This document shows positions 41,710-50,996 of a DNA stretch of 64,000 nucleotides, one piece after another. The stretch comes from RGIG4034 sp045628945 (GTDB lineage Bacteria > Bacillota > Clostridia > Lachnospirales > Lachnospiraceae). Below the pieces are notes generated by a model. The model ran no database searches. It was not told where the DNA came from and worked only from the letters and a program-made list of their open reading frames with translations. Position 1 is the stretch's first letter. The number at the start of each line of letters is the position of its first letter. The stretch is taken from positions 1 through 64,000 of the forward strand of contig JAZQQG010000020.1 in the NCBI GenBank assembly GCA_045628945.1. The letters run 5' to 3'. The position numbers were made by a program, and so were the translations under genes.

Positions 41710-42936
41710 ATGCCAAGATCCCTTGTATCTATGGGAAAGGGGAGCGATTCTGCTCCCCTTTCCGTCTATGTTCATATTCCCTTTTGTGTGAAAAAATGTA
41801 ATTATTGTGATTTTTTGTCCTTTGCGGAGACGGACCGGATTGAAGCCTATGTGGAGGCACTTTGTGCAGAAATTGCTTCCTTCAGGGAGCGAAGACTTCG
41901 AGTGTCGACGTGTTTTTTGGGAGGCGGAACACCGACCCGTCTGACCGCCAAACAACTGCATCGGATATTATGTCAACTTAAAGAGACCTTTATCTTTGAG
42001 GAAAATGCAGAGATTACGATTGAAGCAAATCCAGGGACGATTGATTTATGTAAACTAAAACAGCTCCGCGAAGATGGCGTGAACCGCATTTCTATCGGCC
42101 TTCAGTCCACAAAGGAAGAGGAATTGCGTCTTTTGGGCAGAATCCATGATTTTCCGACCTTTTTGGAAGGGTATGAGGCCTGTGTAAAAGCGGGCTTTAC
42201 GAATCGCAGTGTCGATCTGATGATGGCAATTCCCGGACAGACCTATGATTCTTTTCGGGAATCCTTAGAGACGGTGCTTCTGCTGGATCCACCGCCGACG
42301 CACCTAAGTGTTTACTCGTTAATCGTCGAACCGGGAACGAAGTTCTATGAAGAGTATGCGGATGGGAAGGGGTTGCCGGACGAGGACACGGAGCGAAAAA
42401 TGTATGCCCTCACCTGTGAATTCCTTGAGAAGAGAGGTTACCGTCAGTATGAGATTTCGAACTTTGCCAAGGAAGGTTTTGCAAGTCGCCATAACAGCGC
42501 GTACTGGGTGGGGACGCCCTATCTGGGACTGGGTCTCGGTGCAGCCGGATTTCTCAATCGGATGCGGTATTCCAATGTCAGTGATTTGGATACTTATGTA
42601 AACCTTTCGAAGCACGCCGAAAAAGAAGAATTTGATGCATTCTCCGGCCCCTCCTTTGCAACCGATCCGGAATCCGTCGTTCTGCTGACCGAAAAAGACG
42701 ATATGGAGGAGCGGATGTTTCTGGGACTTCGCATGAAACGGGGCGTCTGCGAGGAGGAATTTGAGGAAGAATTCGGACAATCGATTGCTCAAATGTATCC
42801 GGGAATCCCGGAGGAACTGATCCGGGACGGCTTGCTGGAACGTAAGACGGAGGAACAGAAGCATTTCCTGCGGTTGACCGCAAAGGGGCGGGACCTAAGC
42901 AATTACTGTATGGCGAAGTTTCTTTTTGACGACTGA
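41710..42936 (+). CDS. hemW: Heme chaperone HemW-like radical SAM protein
   Basis: A 408-residue HemN-related radical SAM protein. The FeS motif is YVHIPFCVKKCNYCDF: CxxxCxxC followed by Phe, where coproporphyrinogen dehydrogenase HemN has Cys, so this is the HemW type. FLGGGTPTRL, SIGLQS and YEISNFA are family landmarks. HemW inserts heme into respiratory enzymes in other bacteria. Adjacent lepA-hemW is a common Firmicutes pair. ATG 41710 has GAGGA eight bases upstream; ATG 41695, overlapping lepA, is possible. Two copies of GTTWACATAA lie at 42046 and 42594. Confidence 0.92.
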   Translation: MPRSLVSMGKGSDSAPLSVYVHIPFCVKKCNYCDFLSFAETDRIEAYVEALCAEIASFRERRLRVSTCFLGGGTPTRLTAKQLHRILCQLKETFIFEENAEITIEANPGTIDLCKLKQLREDGVNRISIGLQSTKEEELRLLGRIHDFPTFLEGYEACVKAGFTNRSVDLMMAIPGQTYDSFRESLETVLLLDPPPTHLSVYSLIVEPGTKFYEEYADGKGLPDEDTERKMYALTCEFLEKRGYRQYEISNFAKEGFASRHNSAYWVGTPYLGLGLGAAGFLNRMRYSNVSDLDTYVNLSKHAEKEEFDAFSGPSFATDPESVVLLTEKDDMEERMFLGLRMKRGVCEEEFEEEFGQSIAQMYPGIPEELIRDGLLERKTEEQKHFLRLTAKGRDLSNYCMAKFLFDD

Positions 42937-42987
42937 GGGAAGGATGAAGTTCATCGACGGATTTCTGTAGGGGGAAGTGGCTTTTGC

Positions 42988-43017
42988 TTGCTTTTTTGCC
43001 CGGGGAAAAGGTATAAT
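42988..43017 (+). promoter_or_regulatory. Promoter upstream of the HD-domain gene
   Basis: TTGCTT at 42988-42993 and a consensus TATAAT at 43012-43017 with an 18-base spacer. Confidence 0.65.
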
Positions 43018-43064
43018 AAAAACAGTATGTGGGGAGCAAAACACATGCGCAGGGAGGTGACACG

Positions 43065-44222
43065 ATGATATTTGTGAAGGCGGATCAACTGAAGATCGGT
43101 ATGCGGCTGGCACGACCGATTTATAACAAGAACGGTGTCTTGCTGTATGAGCGTAATTCAAAACTTACGCCCCAGGGTATCAATTCTATTAAGAATTTCG
43201 GCCTGATCGGAATCTTCGTGCTGGAGCCTGCGGAGCCTGTGCCTCCCATGACGGTAGAGGATATTAATTTTGAACGTTTCCAGACGATGTATGTCTTTGC
43301 GATTCAGGAAGAACTTCGTATGATTCTGAACATGAATCGTGCACCGAAGATGCAGACGATTATTGCAAACATCACGAAGGAATACGGTCATTTCGATAAA
43401 AAGATTAACTTCGTGCAGAATCTGCGAAGCCGTGAGGATTACATTTTTAAACATGCACTGAATGTGGCAATTCTGACTACCTTAATGAGCCATGTAATGA
43501 ATGTGCGTCTTGAGGAGCAGATGGATATGATTCTGGCGGCCATTGTTCACGATATCGGGAAGCTGACCGTGCCGAAGAATATTCGCGAAAAAGGAATTAT
43601 TACGGAGCAGGATCGGGAAACGGAGCGACACTGTGAGATTAGCGGATATGACATTATTGAGAAGGTGTTCTCCGCTAACCCCAATGTGAAGAGAATCTGC
43701 TCGCAGGCACGTAAGGCAACGGATGATTACCGGGATGGCAAAGAGTCTACGATGAAGCTTACCATCGGGGCCAAGGTTTTAATGGTGGCGGATACCTATG
43801 ATACCTTGACGGCGATGCGTTTCGAAGAGGAGCCTCAGTCCGAGGTAGCGGCCATTCGCTATCTGTTGGAGAATCCCGAGCTCTATGACGACCGTTGCGT
43901 GGAAGCTCTCATTAAGTCGATTAACATTTTGGCACCCGGTACCAGTATTGAACTGAATACCGGCGAGAAGGGGCTGGTCATCACACAGAATGACCGCGAT
44001 ATTCTTCGCCCGATGATTCTTAGTTTCAAGGACAACAACATCATTGATCTGAGTAATGAGTTTATTTACGGTGATCTTGAGATTAAAGATATGATGAAGA
44101 CGATGGACAATCGTTATATTATGGATACCTCCGCACTTCGTAAACAGGGCTTCCAGGTTGAAGAACCGGAATATGTTCCCTGTGCCGAAGAGGAAGAGGA
44201 GTATGTTCCCGGCAAGTTCTGA
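43065..44222 (+). CDS. HD-GYP-like protein with degenerate GYP motif
   Basis: A 385-residue cytoplasmic protein. The N-terminal 70 residues resemble the DUF3391-type region of HD-GYP proteins (LKIGMRLARPIYNKNGVLLYE). The HD core has FKHALNVAILTTLM and VHDIGKLTVPKNI (near residue 161), with the next metal His in TERHCEISGYDII. The HHExxxGxGYP motif that defines active c-di-GMP phosphodiesterases is replaced by QARKATDDYRDGKES. It may be a catalytically impaired c-di-GMP-binding protein or a different HD hydrolase. The C-terminus is acidic. GGGAGGTG precedes ATG 43065, and pilT follows 19 bases later. Confidence 0.82.
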   Translation: MIFVKADQLKIGMRLARPIYNKNGVLLYERNSKLTPQGINSIKNFGLIGIFVLEPAEPVPPMTVEDINFERFQTMYVFAIQEELRMILNMNRAPKMQTIIANITKEYGHFDKKINFVQNLRSREDYIFKHALNVAILTTLMSHVMNVRLEEQMDMILAAIVHDIGKLTVPKNIREKGIITEQDRETERHCEISGYDIIEKVFSANPNVKRICSQARKATDDYRDGKESTMKLTIGAKVLMVADTYDTLTAMRFEEEPQSEVAAIRYLLENPELYDDRCVEALIKSINILAPGTSIELNTGEKGLVITQNDRDILRPMILSFKDNNIIDLSNEFIYGDLEIKDMMKTMDNRYIMDTSALRKQGFQVEEPEYVPCAEEEEEYVPGKF

Positions 44223-44241
44223 CAAGAATAAGGAGTAAGCA

Positions 44242-45309
44242 ATGGAGACGATTGAGAACCTGTTACGTATAGCCAAGGAAGCGGGTGCTTCCGATTTACA
44301 TATTACGGTTGGCGTTCCGCCGAAGATGCGTGTGAACGGTAACCTGATTACCATGGATTATCCGAAGATTCTTCCGGCAGACTCCTTAGAGGTTGCTCTG
44401 GAGATTATGAGCGATAAGCAACGAGCCATCTTCGATGAGCGTGGCGAGTATGATTTGTCTTTTTCCATTCCGATGTTAGGTCGCTATCGTGTGAATGCAT
44501 ATCATCAGCGTGGTTCGGTGGCCATGGCGTTCCGTCTTGTGGGAACCCAGGTTCCTTCCGCAGAGTCTTTAGGACTTCCGGATTCGGTCATTGACCTCTA
44601 TAATCGTAAAAGAGGACTTGTTCTGGTTACCGGCCCTACGGGCTCGGGTAAATCCACCTCTTTGGCGGCCATTATTGATAAGATTAATCAGAATCGGGAA
44701 GCCCACGTGATTACGTTGGAGGACCCCATCGAGTATCTGCATCAGCATAATAAGTCGATGGTGAACCAAAGAGAAGTGGGACTGGATACCAATTCCTATG
44801 CGAATGCGCTTCGTGCGGCCCTTCGTGAGGACCCCGATGTGATTCTTGTGGGAGAGATGCGTGACTATGAGACGATTTCCGTAGCAATTACCGCAGCGGA
44901 GACCGGACATCTGGTGCTTTCCACCCTGCATACCATCGGAGCGGCTTCCACGGTAGATCGTGTCATCGATGTGTTCCCGCCCCATCAGCAACAGCAGATT
45001 CGTATTCAGTTTGCCAACGTCTTAGAGGCGGTTGTGTCGCAGCAGTTGCTTCCGAAGGCAGACGGTACCGGTCGAGTGGCAGCATTTGAGGTGATGCATG
45101 CCAACCATGCGGTGCGCAATCTGATTCGTGAGGGCAAGAGCCATCAGCTTGTTTCGACCATGCAGTTAAACCGCAATTCCGGTATGATTACCATGGACGA
45201 ATCGATTATGCAGCTCCTTCAAAAGGGCATTATTACCAAGGAAACGGCGATTCAGTTTGCGGCGGAGCCGGAGTCCATGGCCATGAAGCTGGGAATGCGT
45301 CTGGTATAG
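44242..45309 (+). CDS. pilT: Type IV pilus retraction ATPase PilT
   Basis: A 355-residue secretion ATPase. Walker A is VTGPTGSGKSTSLAAI (near residue 131), the Asp box is HVITLEDPIEYLH, Walker B is DPDVILVGEMRDYET, and the His box is TGHLVLSTLHT. The C-terminal AIQFAAEPE follows the PilT pattern. PilT powers pilus retraction, twitching and DNA uptake. No pilB, pilC or pilin genes lie in the window. The upstream HD-domain gene forms a probable two-gene operon, suggesting nucleotide-signal control of retraction (inference). A strong hairpin follows. Confidence 0.95.
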   Translation: METIENLLRIAKEAGASDLHITVGVPPKMRVNGNLITMDYPKILPADSLEVALEIMSDKQRAIFDERGEYDLSFSIPMLGRYRVNAYHQRGSVAMAFRLVGTQVPSAESLGLPDSVIDLYNRKRGLVLVTGPTGSGKSTSLAAIIDKINQNREAHVITLEDPIEYLHQHNKSMVNQREVGLDTNSYANALRAALREDPDVILVGEMRDYETISVAITAAETGHLVLSTLHTIGAASTVDRVIDVFPPHQQQQIRIQFANVLEAVVSQQLLPKADGTGRVAAFEVMHANHAVRNLIREGKSHQLVSTMQLNRNSGMITMDESIMQLLQKGIITKETAIQFAAEPESMAMKLGMRLV

Positions 45310-45418
45310 TTTTTATTCGTTTTTGTTTTGATTTCTTCGCATCCGTTTCCGGGATGTTATACTAACTGAAGAATGGTTAAGGATTTGCCGGTAATCGGCA
45401 TCTGCTTAAGTCTTTTCC

Positions 45419-45459
45419 TTCCTCCTGTCGGTCTGTACCGGTGGGAGGAATTCTATTTT
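45419..45459 (+). terminator. Terminator after pilT
   Basis: A 14-bp stem (TTCCTCCTGTCGGT with ACCGGTGGGAGGAA, three central G-U wobbles) with CTGT loop, followed by TTCTATTTT. Confidence 0.75.
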
Positions 45460-45515
45460 CTCCGGTCGGAGAACCATTTCCTGATAACAATTTCCAGATA
45501 GAAGGGAGAATCCGT

Positions 45516-47075
45516 ATGTTTGTTACTGTATCGTCGGCTGCCCTCTCAGGGTTTGACGCGTATATTGTCGGAGTGGAGGTGGATGCCTCTCCGGGGCTTC
45601 CCATGTTTGAACTGGTGGGGTATGTCAGTTCTGCGGTAAAAGAAGCACGGGAACGCGTTCGTGTTGCGGTTCGAAATGCGGGGTATCGAATTGATCCCAC
45701 CCGAATCACCGTGAATCTGTCACCGGCCAATATCCGCAAGGATGGCCCCGGCTTTGATCTGCCGATTGCCATCGGAATTCTGCAGGCGCAGGAACGAATC
45801 CAAAGGGAAGCCTGCGAGGGAATTCTTTTTCTGGGGGAGTTAGGATTAGACGGGACTTTAAAACCCATTACCGGAGTGCTTCCGATTGTGATGGAGGCGG
45901 CTCGGCGCGGCTTTCGTACGGTCATCCTTCCCTTTGAAAATCTCTATGAGGGACAATGCGTGGAAGGAATTCGACTCTTCGGGGCGAGCAGTCTAACAGA
46001 GGTAATCGAGTATCTGATGGGCAAGGAGTCCTTACGACAGGAACTGGAGCGTCAGAAAACAGAAATTCTGCGACTTCTCCCGCGGACGTCCCGGAAAAAA
46101 GAAGAGGAGCCGGACTTTGGGCAGGTCTATGGGCAGGAGGCTCTGAAACGTTGTGCGGTCATTGCGGCAGCGGGATTTCACCACCTCCTAATCTATGGGG
46201 CACCGGGAGCCGGTAAATCACTCTCGGCCAGATGTATGACCTCCATTCTTCCTCCGCTTACCGGCAAGGAGAGCCTGGAGGTTTCGAAGATTCAATCCAT
46301 TTGTGGCTGCTTTGATGCGACGGAAGGCCTTGCAAAGCATCGTCCCTTTCTATCCCCCCATCACACATCCACTCCTTTTTCTTTTACCGGAGGAGGAAGC
46401 ATTCCGAAACCCGGCACCTTATCCCGCGCACATCGCGGAATCCTATTCTTAGATGAATTTCCTTTGTTTTCCCGAGAGACCTTAGAACTTCTGCGGGAAC
46501 CGCTTTCGGATAAAAATGTGAATGTTGCCCGCGTGAACGGTGTTTATTCGTTTCCTGCGGCGTTTTTACTGGTGGCGGCCATGAATCCCTGCCCCTGCGG
46601 GTTCTATCCGGACCGTAACCGCTGTCGTTGCACGCCGGGGGAGATTCGTAAATATCTCAGTCGCGTTTCGGGTCCGATTTTGGACCGTATCGATATGCAC
46701 ATCCCGGTGGCTGCCGTAGAGTATGCCGCGATCAAAAAGCAGGGGGAAACTACGGATTCTTCCACGATGCAGGAACAGGTGATTCGGGCGCGGAAGATGC
46801 AGGAGAGGCGCTTTGCGGGCACGGAGATCCTTTTTAATGGGGAGTTAAGCCCGACGAAGATAAAAGAGTATTGTGTGCTAAATGCGGAGGCCATGGCCTG
46901 CATGGAAAAGCTGTATGCGGCGATGCATTTGTCTCTACGCTCCCATGATAAAATACTGCGGGTTGCGAGGACCATTGCCGATCTGGAGGAACGGGAGGAA
47001 ATCCTGCCGGAAGATCTTCTGGAAGCGGCGGGCTATCAAAGCGAAGAATTGTGGGAGGTACCCGGTAATGAATAA
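45516..47075 (+). CDS. comM: Mg-chelatase-like ATPase ComM/YifB
   Basis: A 519-residue AAA+ protein. It starts MFVTVSSAALSGFDAYIVGVEV, has the Lon-like N-terminal fold with LPIAIGIL, Walker A IYGAPGAGKSL (near residue 228), a lid segment FLSPHHTSTPFSFTGG, Walker B GILFLDEF and the C-terminal zinc segment MNPCPCGFYPDRNRCRC. ComM is a branch-migration helicase acting in natural transformation. GAAGGGAG precedes the ATG. It overlaps dprA by 8 bases, so two DNA-uptake processing genes are coupled. Confidence 0.93.
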   Translation: MFVTVSSAALSGFDAYIVGVEVDASPGLPMFELVGYVSSAVKEARERVRVAVRNAGYRIDPTRITVNLSPANIRKDGPGFDLPIAIGILQAQERIQREACEGILFLGELGLDGTLKPITGVLPIVMEAARRGFRTVILPFENLYEGQCVEGIRLFGASSLTEVIEYLMGKESLRQELERQKTEILRLLPRTSRKKEEEPDFGQVYGQEALKRCAVIAAAGFHHLLIYGAPGAGKSLSARCMTSILPPLTGKESLEVSKIQSICGCFDATEGLAKHRPFLSPHHTSTPFSFTGGGSIPKPGTLSRAHRGILFLDEFPLFSRETLELLREPLSDKNVNVARVNGVYSFPAAFLLVAAMNPCPCGFYPDRNRCRCTPGEIRKYLSRVSGPILDRIDMHIPVAAVEYAAIKKQGETTDSSTMQEQVIRARKMQERRFAGTEILFNGELSPTKIKEYCVLNAEAMACMEKLYAAMHLSLRSHDKILRVARTIADLEEREEILPEDLLEAAGYQSEELWEVPGNE

Positions 47076-48279
47076 GATGCCCATGGAATTGACCCATGCA
47101 CAATGGGGGGAATGTATGAGTTTACCCGGAATGGGGTATACAAGAATCTGTCACTTGATGGAAAGTTATGTTAACCAAGAGCCGAAAGGGGATTATGACG
47201 GCTTTCTGGTTTGGCTTAGGAGCGGAGCCTATCGAAAGGCCAATCTACAACCGCGCGTCTGTCCGCAGTCGGTCATGGAGCGTTTGGTTCGGGGACTGGA
47301 GGCATTGCCGAAATATCGGGAGGAACTGAAAAAGACCGAAGAGCGGGGGATTCGGGTGATTACCCTTGCGGATCAGGACTATCCGGATTCGTTTCGGTAT
47401 CTTGCGGACCCACCGCCGATTCTCTATGTGATTGGAAAACTCCCGAACGAGGTTAACATAAAATCATCCATTGCCATGGTTGGAGCAAGACTCTGCTCGG
47501 AATACGGGCGGTATGTGGCAAGAAATTACGGAGCGTTTTTCGGGGAACACGGAATTGGTGTCATCAGCGGAATGGCGGACGGAATCGATGCGATTTCACA
47601 GAATGCAGCCATGCTGCGGGGCGGATATTCCTTAGGAATCTTGGGGTGCGGCGTGGATATCTGCTATCCGACCTCCAATCGAGCCCTTTACGAGCGGCTG
47701 ATCCATGAAGGCGGAGTGATGAGCGAGGTGCCACCGGGGACCGAGCCGAAGAAGGGATATTTTCCGCTTCGGAATCGGTTAATCAGTGCCCTTGCGGATG
47801 CGGTACTCATCGTCGAAGCGCGAAAACGAAGCGGAACCCTGATTACGGCGGACTGCGCCCTGGAGCAGGGGAAGGATGTGTTTGCGGTTCCGGGAAGACT
47901 GAACGAAGCCTTGAGTGCGGGATGTAATCGGTTAATCTATCAGGGGGCGGGAATTGCCCTGAGTCCGGAACAGGTATTGGAAGATCTGTACGGCCGGGGA
48001 AAGGAAGACTCCGAAACGTATGAGCAGTTGTCTTTTGAAACGGAGGAAGCAGACTTCCTTGCAGAGGATGTGTGTGTACCACCCAAAACGCTGGCGGTCC
48101 TGATCGAAGAAGCCTTAAGTCTTGTACCGAAAAATCCGGAGGAACTCTACCGGGAGGTAATCCCACTGACCCCGGAGGATATTACGTTTCCCATGTTTAT
48201 CCGGGAATTGCAGAAGCTCGTGTTGGACGGAACCGCCGCGCGGGTTGCCGGAAATTATATTCGAAGGAGTCCGACATGA
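47068..48279 (+). CDS. dprA: DNA processing protein DprA
   Basis: A 403-residue DprA. The Rossmann-like DNA-binding core is clear: YPDSFRYLADPPPILYVIG, AMVGARLCSEYG (usually VGSR), GIGVISGMADGIDAISQNAA, GCGVDICYPTSN, PLRNRLISALADAVLIVEA and GSLITA-like RSGTLITADCALEQGKDVFAVPG. A C-terminal winged-helix-like region follows. DprA loads RecA on incoming single-stranded DNA. GGGAGG lies nine bases before ATG 47068 within the end of comM. It carries two GTTWACATAA motifs (47166, 47452). Confidence 0.93.
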   Translation: MNKMPMELTHAQWGECMSLPGMGYTRICHLMESYVNQEPKGDYDGFLVWLRSGAYRKANLQPRVCPQSVMERLVRGLEALPKYREELKKTEERGIRVITLADQDYPDSFRYLADPPPILYVIGKLPNEVNIKSSIAMVGARLCSEYGRYVARNYGAFFGEHGIGVISGMADGIDAISQNAAMLRGGYSLGILGCGVDICYPTSNRALYERLIHEGGVMSEVPPGTEPKKGYFPLRNRLISALADAVLIVEARKRSGTLITADCALEQGKDVFAVPGRLNEALSAGCNRLIYQGAGIALSPEQVLEDLYGRGKEDSETYEQLSFETEEADFLAEDVCVPPKTLAVLIEEALSLVPKNPEELYREVIPLTPEDITFPMFIRELQKLVLDGTAARVAGNYIRRSPT

Positions 48280-48722
48280 TTCTGTGGATGGACGAACTTG
48301 CTCCTTTCGGCTGTAGAATCGGAATCGGTTTGATTCTTGGGCTTCTGATTCGAATTGCCGGTCGTGATTGTGCGGAGCGTATCATTCCGGAACGGGAACT
48401 GATCGGCATTCTGTTTCTTTCCGTGGGGCGACTTCCGCTTGCGAAGGCTCTGGGCGGAGGCGTGGTGGCAGTGTGGTTTTTTGGGGGACTGTATCGACTT
48501 TTCGGACGGGAGGGAATCGGCGGAGGCGACGGAAAACTAATGCTTGCCGCAGGACTGTTGCTGGGGCCCTGGGACCTTGTCTATGCACTTTTTCTTGCGG
48601 GGAGCACCGCTTTCTTTGCGGTCGTTTGTAAGGGAGGGGCGAAAGGCATCCGGCCGTTTGCTTTTGGCCCCTTCCTTGCCTTCGGAATCGGGACAATTCT
48701 TGTGTTTGGCGAAGGGACTTAG
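48276..48722 (+). CDS. Prepilin peptidase (A24, TadV/CpaA-like)
   Basis: A 148-residue polytopic protein with about five hydrophobic segments. The two aspartates of A24 peptidases are visible: GRDCAERIIPEREL (first Asp) and GIGGGDGKLMLAAG (GxGD). At this size it lacks the N-terminal methyltransferase domain of PilD and resembles TadV/CpaA. It would cleave prepilin leaders at the membrane. It overlaps dprA by 4 bases and has AAGGAG upstream. Together with pilT, comM and dprA it points to a pilus-based DNA-uptake function. Confidence 0.82.
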   Translation: MILWMDELAPFGCRIGIGLILGLLIRIAGRDCAERIIPERELIGILFLSVGRLPLAKALGGGVVAVWFFGGLYRLFGREGIGGGDGKLMLAAGLLLGPWDLVYALFLAGSTAFFAVVCKGGAKGIRPFAFGPFLAFGIGTILVFGEGT

Positions 48723-48754
48723 AAAAGAGAATTGTAAAAATCTTGCCTTTTTCC

Positions 48755-48843
48755 TTGCAAAAAGAAAATCCATAGTGTATATTGTCACACGTAGCGCCTA
48801 AAAAGCGCAATAGTAGAAACAGCTTCAGGGGAATGAGCTGTTT
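48755..48843 (+). promoter_or_regulatory. topA promoter and leader hairpin
   Basis: TTGCAA at 48755-48760, 17-base spacer, TATATT at 48778-48783. In the transcript leader AAACAGCT (48817-48824) pairs with AGCTGTTT (48836-48843) around 11 bases, ending nine bases before the ribosome-binding site. Confidence 0.7.
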
Positions 48844-48861
48844 GGCAATACAGGAGTGAAT

Positions 48862-50859
48862 ATGTCAGAATATTTAGTAATCGTGGAGTCACCTGCCAAG
48901 GTGAAAACAATCAAGAAATTCTTAGGTGCCAACTATGTGGTTATGGCCTCCAACGGACATGTAAGAGACCTTCCGAAGTCGGCTCTGGGAATTGATGTGG
49001 ATCACGACTATGAACCGAAATATATTACCATTCGCGGGAAGGGCGATATTCTGTCCGCCCTTCGTAAGGAAGTGAAGAAGGCAGACAAAGTCTATCTCGC
49101 AACCGACCCCGACCGTGAAGGAGAGGCCATCAGCTGGCATCTGTTTCACGCATTAAATCTTCAGGGCAAAAAGGTATATCGTATTACCTTTAACGAGATT
49201 ACCAAGAACGCCGTAAAGGAATCCATCAAGAATGCACGTCAGATCAATATGGATCTGGTGGATGCGCAGCAGGCACGTCGAATGCTGGACCGTATGGTGG
49301 GGTATCGAATCAGCCCCCTTTTGTGGACCAAGGTGAAGCGTGGATTGTCCGCAGGCCGTGTGCAGTCGGTGGCACTTCGCATTATCTGTGACCGTGAAGC
49401 CGAGATTGATGCGTTCGTTCCCGAGGAGTACTGGACCGTAGATGCCACGTTAAAGATGGATGGCATCAAGAAACCGATTCTTGCAAAGTTCTACGGAACC
49501 ACCACCGATAAACTGGAGGTGAAGAGTGAGGCGGAGGCCATGAAGATCGCGGAGGCGGTTCAAAACGGCACGCCCAAGGTATCGGAGGTAAAGTCTGCTT
49601 CCCGTACGAAGAAGGCACCGCTTCCCTTTACGACTTCCACCCTGCAGCAGGAGGCCGGCAAGGCATTGAATTTCTCCACCCAGAAGACCATGCGTATTGC
49701 ACAGAAGCTGTACGAGGGTGTTGACATTAAGGGCGAGGGTACCATCGGTATCATCACCTATCTGCGTACCGATTCCACCCGTATCTCGGATGAGGCCAGA
49801 GCCGTCGGCGAGAAGTTCATCGAGAACACCTACGGCAAAGAATATGTAGCGGCCGGCGTTGTGGAAAAGAAGAATTCCAATAAGATTCAGGATGCTCACG
49901 AAGCCATCCGTCCGACCAATGTGGAATTACTGCCGTCTCAGATTAAGGATTCCTTAACCAGAGACGAGCTTCGTTTATACCAGTTAATCTGGAAGCGCTT
50001 TGTGGCAAGTCTGATGGCTCCTGCCGTATACGAGACCACGTCGGTGAAGGTAAATGTGGGCGGTTACCGTTACACGGTAGCGGCGTCCAAGTTATCTTTT
50101 GACGGATTCCGGAATGTATATACCGAGGCCGAAGAGGAGAGTGAGGAAAACAATCTCTTGCTGAAGAGCATCGATAAGGACACCGAACTTTCCATTGAAA
50201 CGGTGGACCCGAAGCAGCATTTTACGCAGCCGGTTCCTCATTTTACCGAGAGTTCTCTTGTTAAGTCGTTAGAGGAACTCGGAATCGGACGCCCCAGTAC
50301 CTATGCACCTACCATTACCACGATTCTCGCCCGTCATTACATCACAAAAGAGAATAAGAACATCTTTGTGACCGATTTGGGAGAAGTCGTAAACCGCATG
50401 ATGGTGGAAGCTTTCCCGAGTATTGTGGATGTGAACTTTACGGCAAATATGGAAGCACTTCTCGATGGTGTGGAAGAGGGTACCGTGAACTACAAGACTG
50501 TAGTCAGCAATTTCTATCCGGACCTGGATGAGGCGGTGAAGGCGGCCGAAAAGGATTTGTCGAAGATTAAGGTGGCCGATGAGGTAACGGACGAATTGTG
50601 TGACGTTTGCGGCAAGAACATGGTGATCAAGTACGGTCCCCACGGGAAGTTCCTTGCCTGCCCCGGTTTCCCGGAGTGCAGATTTACGAAGCCTTATTAC
50701 GAGAAACTGGATATTCCCTGCCCGAAGTGCGGGAAGGAAATTGTGATTAAGAAGACCCGTAAGGGCAGACGTTTCTACGGATGTATCGACAATCCGACTT
50801 GCGATTATATGGTATGGCAGCGTCCGAAGGCAGAAACTGCCGGAAATGATAAAAAATAG
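48862..50859 (+). CDS. topA: DNA topoisomerase I
   Basis: A 665-residue type IA topoisomerase. The Toprim domain is at the start (YLVIVESPAKVKTIKKFLG; LATDPDREGEAISWHL). The active-site Tyr is in ITYLRTDSTRIS (near residue 298), and two C-terminal zinc ribbons are CDVCGKNMVIKYGPHGKFLAC and CPKCGKEIVIKKTRKG. It relaxes negative supercoils behind transcription. ATG 48862 has AGGAG five bases upstream. The gene commonly follows dprA in Firmicutes, as here. Confidence 0.96.
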   Translation: MSEYLVIVESPAKVKTIKKFLGANYVVMASNGHVRDLPKSALGIDVDHDYEPKYITIRGKGDILSALRKEVKKADKVYLATDPDREGEAISWHLFHALNLQGKKVYRITFNEITKNAVKESIKNARQINMDLVDAQQARRMLDRMVGYRISPLLWTKVKRGLSAGRVQSVALRIICDREAEIDAFVPEEYWTVDATLKMDGIKKPILAKFYGTTTDKLEVKSEAEAMKIAEAVQNGTPKVSEVKSASRTKKAPLPFTTSTLQQEAGKALNFSTQKTMRIAQKLYEGVDIKGEGTIGIITYLRTDSTRISDEARAVGEKFIENTYGKEYVAAGVVEKKNSNKIQDAHEAIRPTNVELLPSQIKDSLTRDELRLYQLIWKRFVASLMAPAVYETTSVKVNVGGYRYTVAASKLSFDGFRNVYTEAEEESEENNLLLKSIDKDTELSIETVDPKQHFTQPVPHFTESSLVKSLEELGIGRPSTYAPTITTILARHYITKENKNIFVTDLGEVVNRMMVEAFPSIVDVNFTANMEALLDGVEEGTVNYKTVVSNFYPDLDEAVKAAEKDLSKIKVADEVTDELCDVCGKNMVIKYGPHGKFLACPGFPECRFTKPYYEKLDIPCPKCGKEIVIKKTRKGRRFYGCIDNPTCDYMVWQRPKAETAGNDKK

Positions 50860-50927
50860 TACTTTCGGACAGTTAACCCATGGAGGAAAATGACCGATAA
50901 TAGTATTGCATAGGGAGATGCCCAGAG

Positions 50928-50963
50928 TAAAAGGACTTATTGGAATCAATAGGTCCTTTTTTG
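50928..50963 (+). terminator. topA terminator
   Basis: AAAGGACTTATTG pairs with CAATAGGTCCTTT (one wobble) around GAAT, followed by TTTTTTG. Confidence 0.9.
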
Positions 50964-50996
50964 TTTTCTTCAAAAACCGTTGTGTCCGGGGCACCT

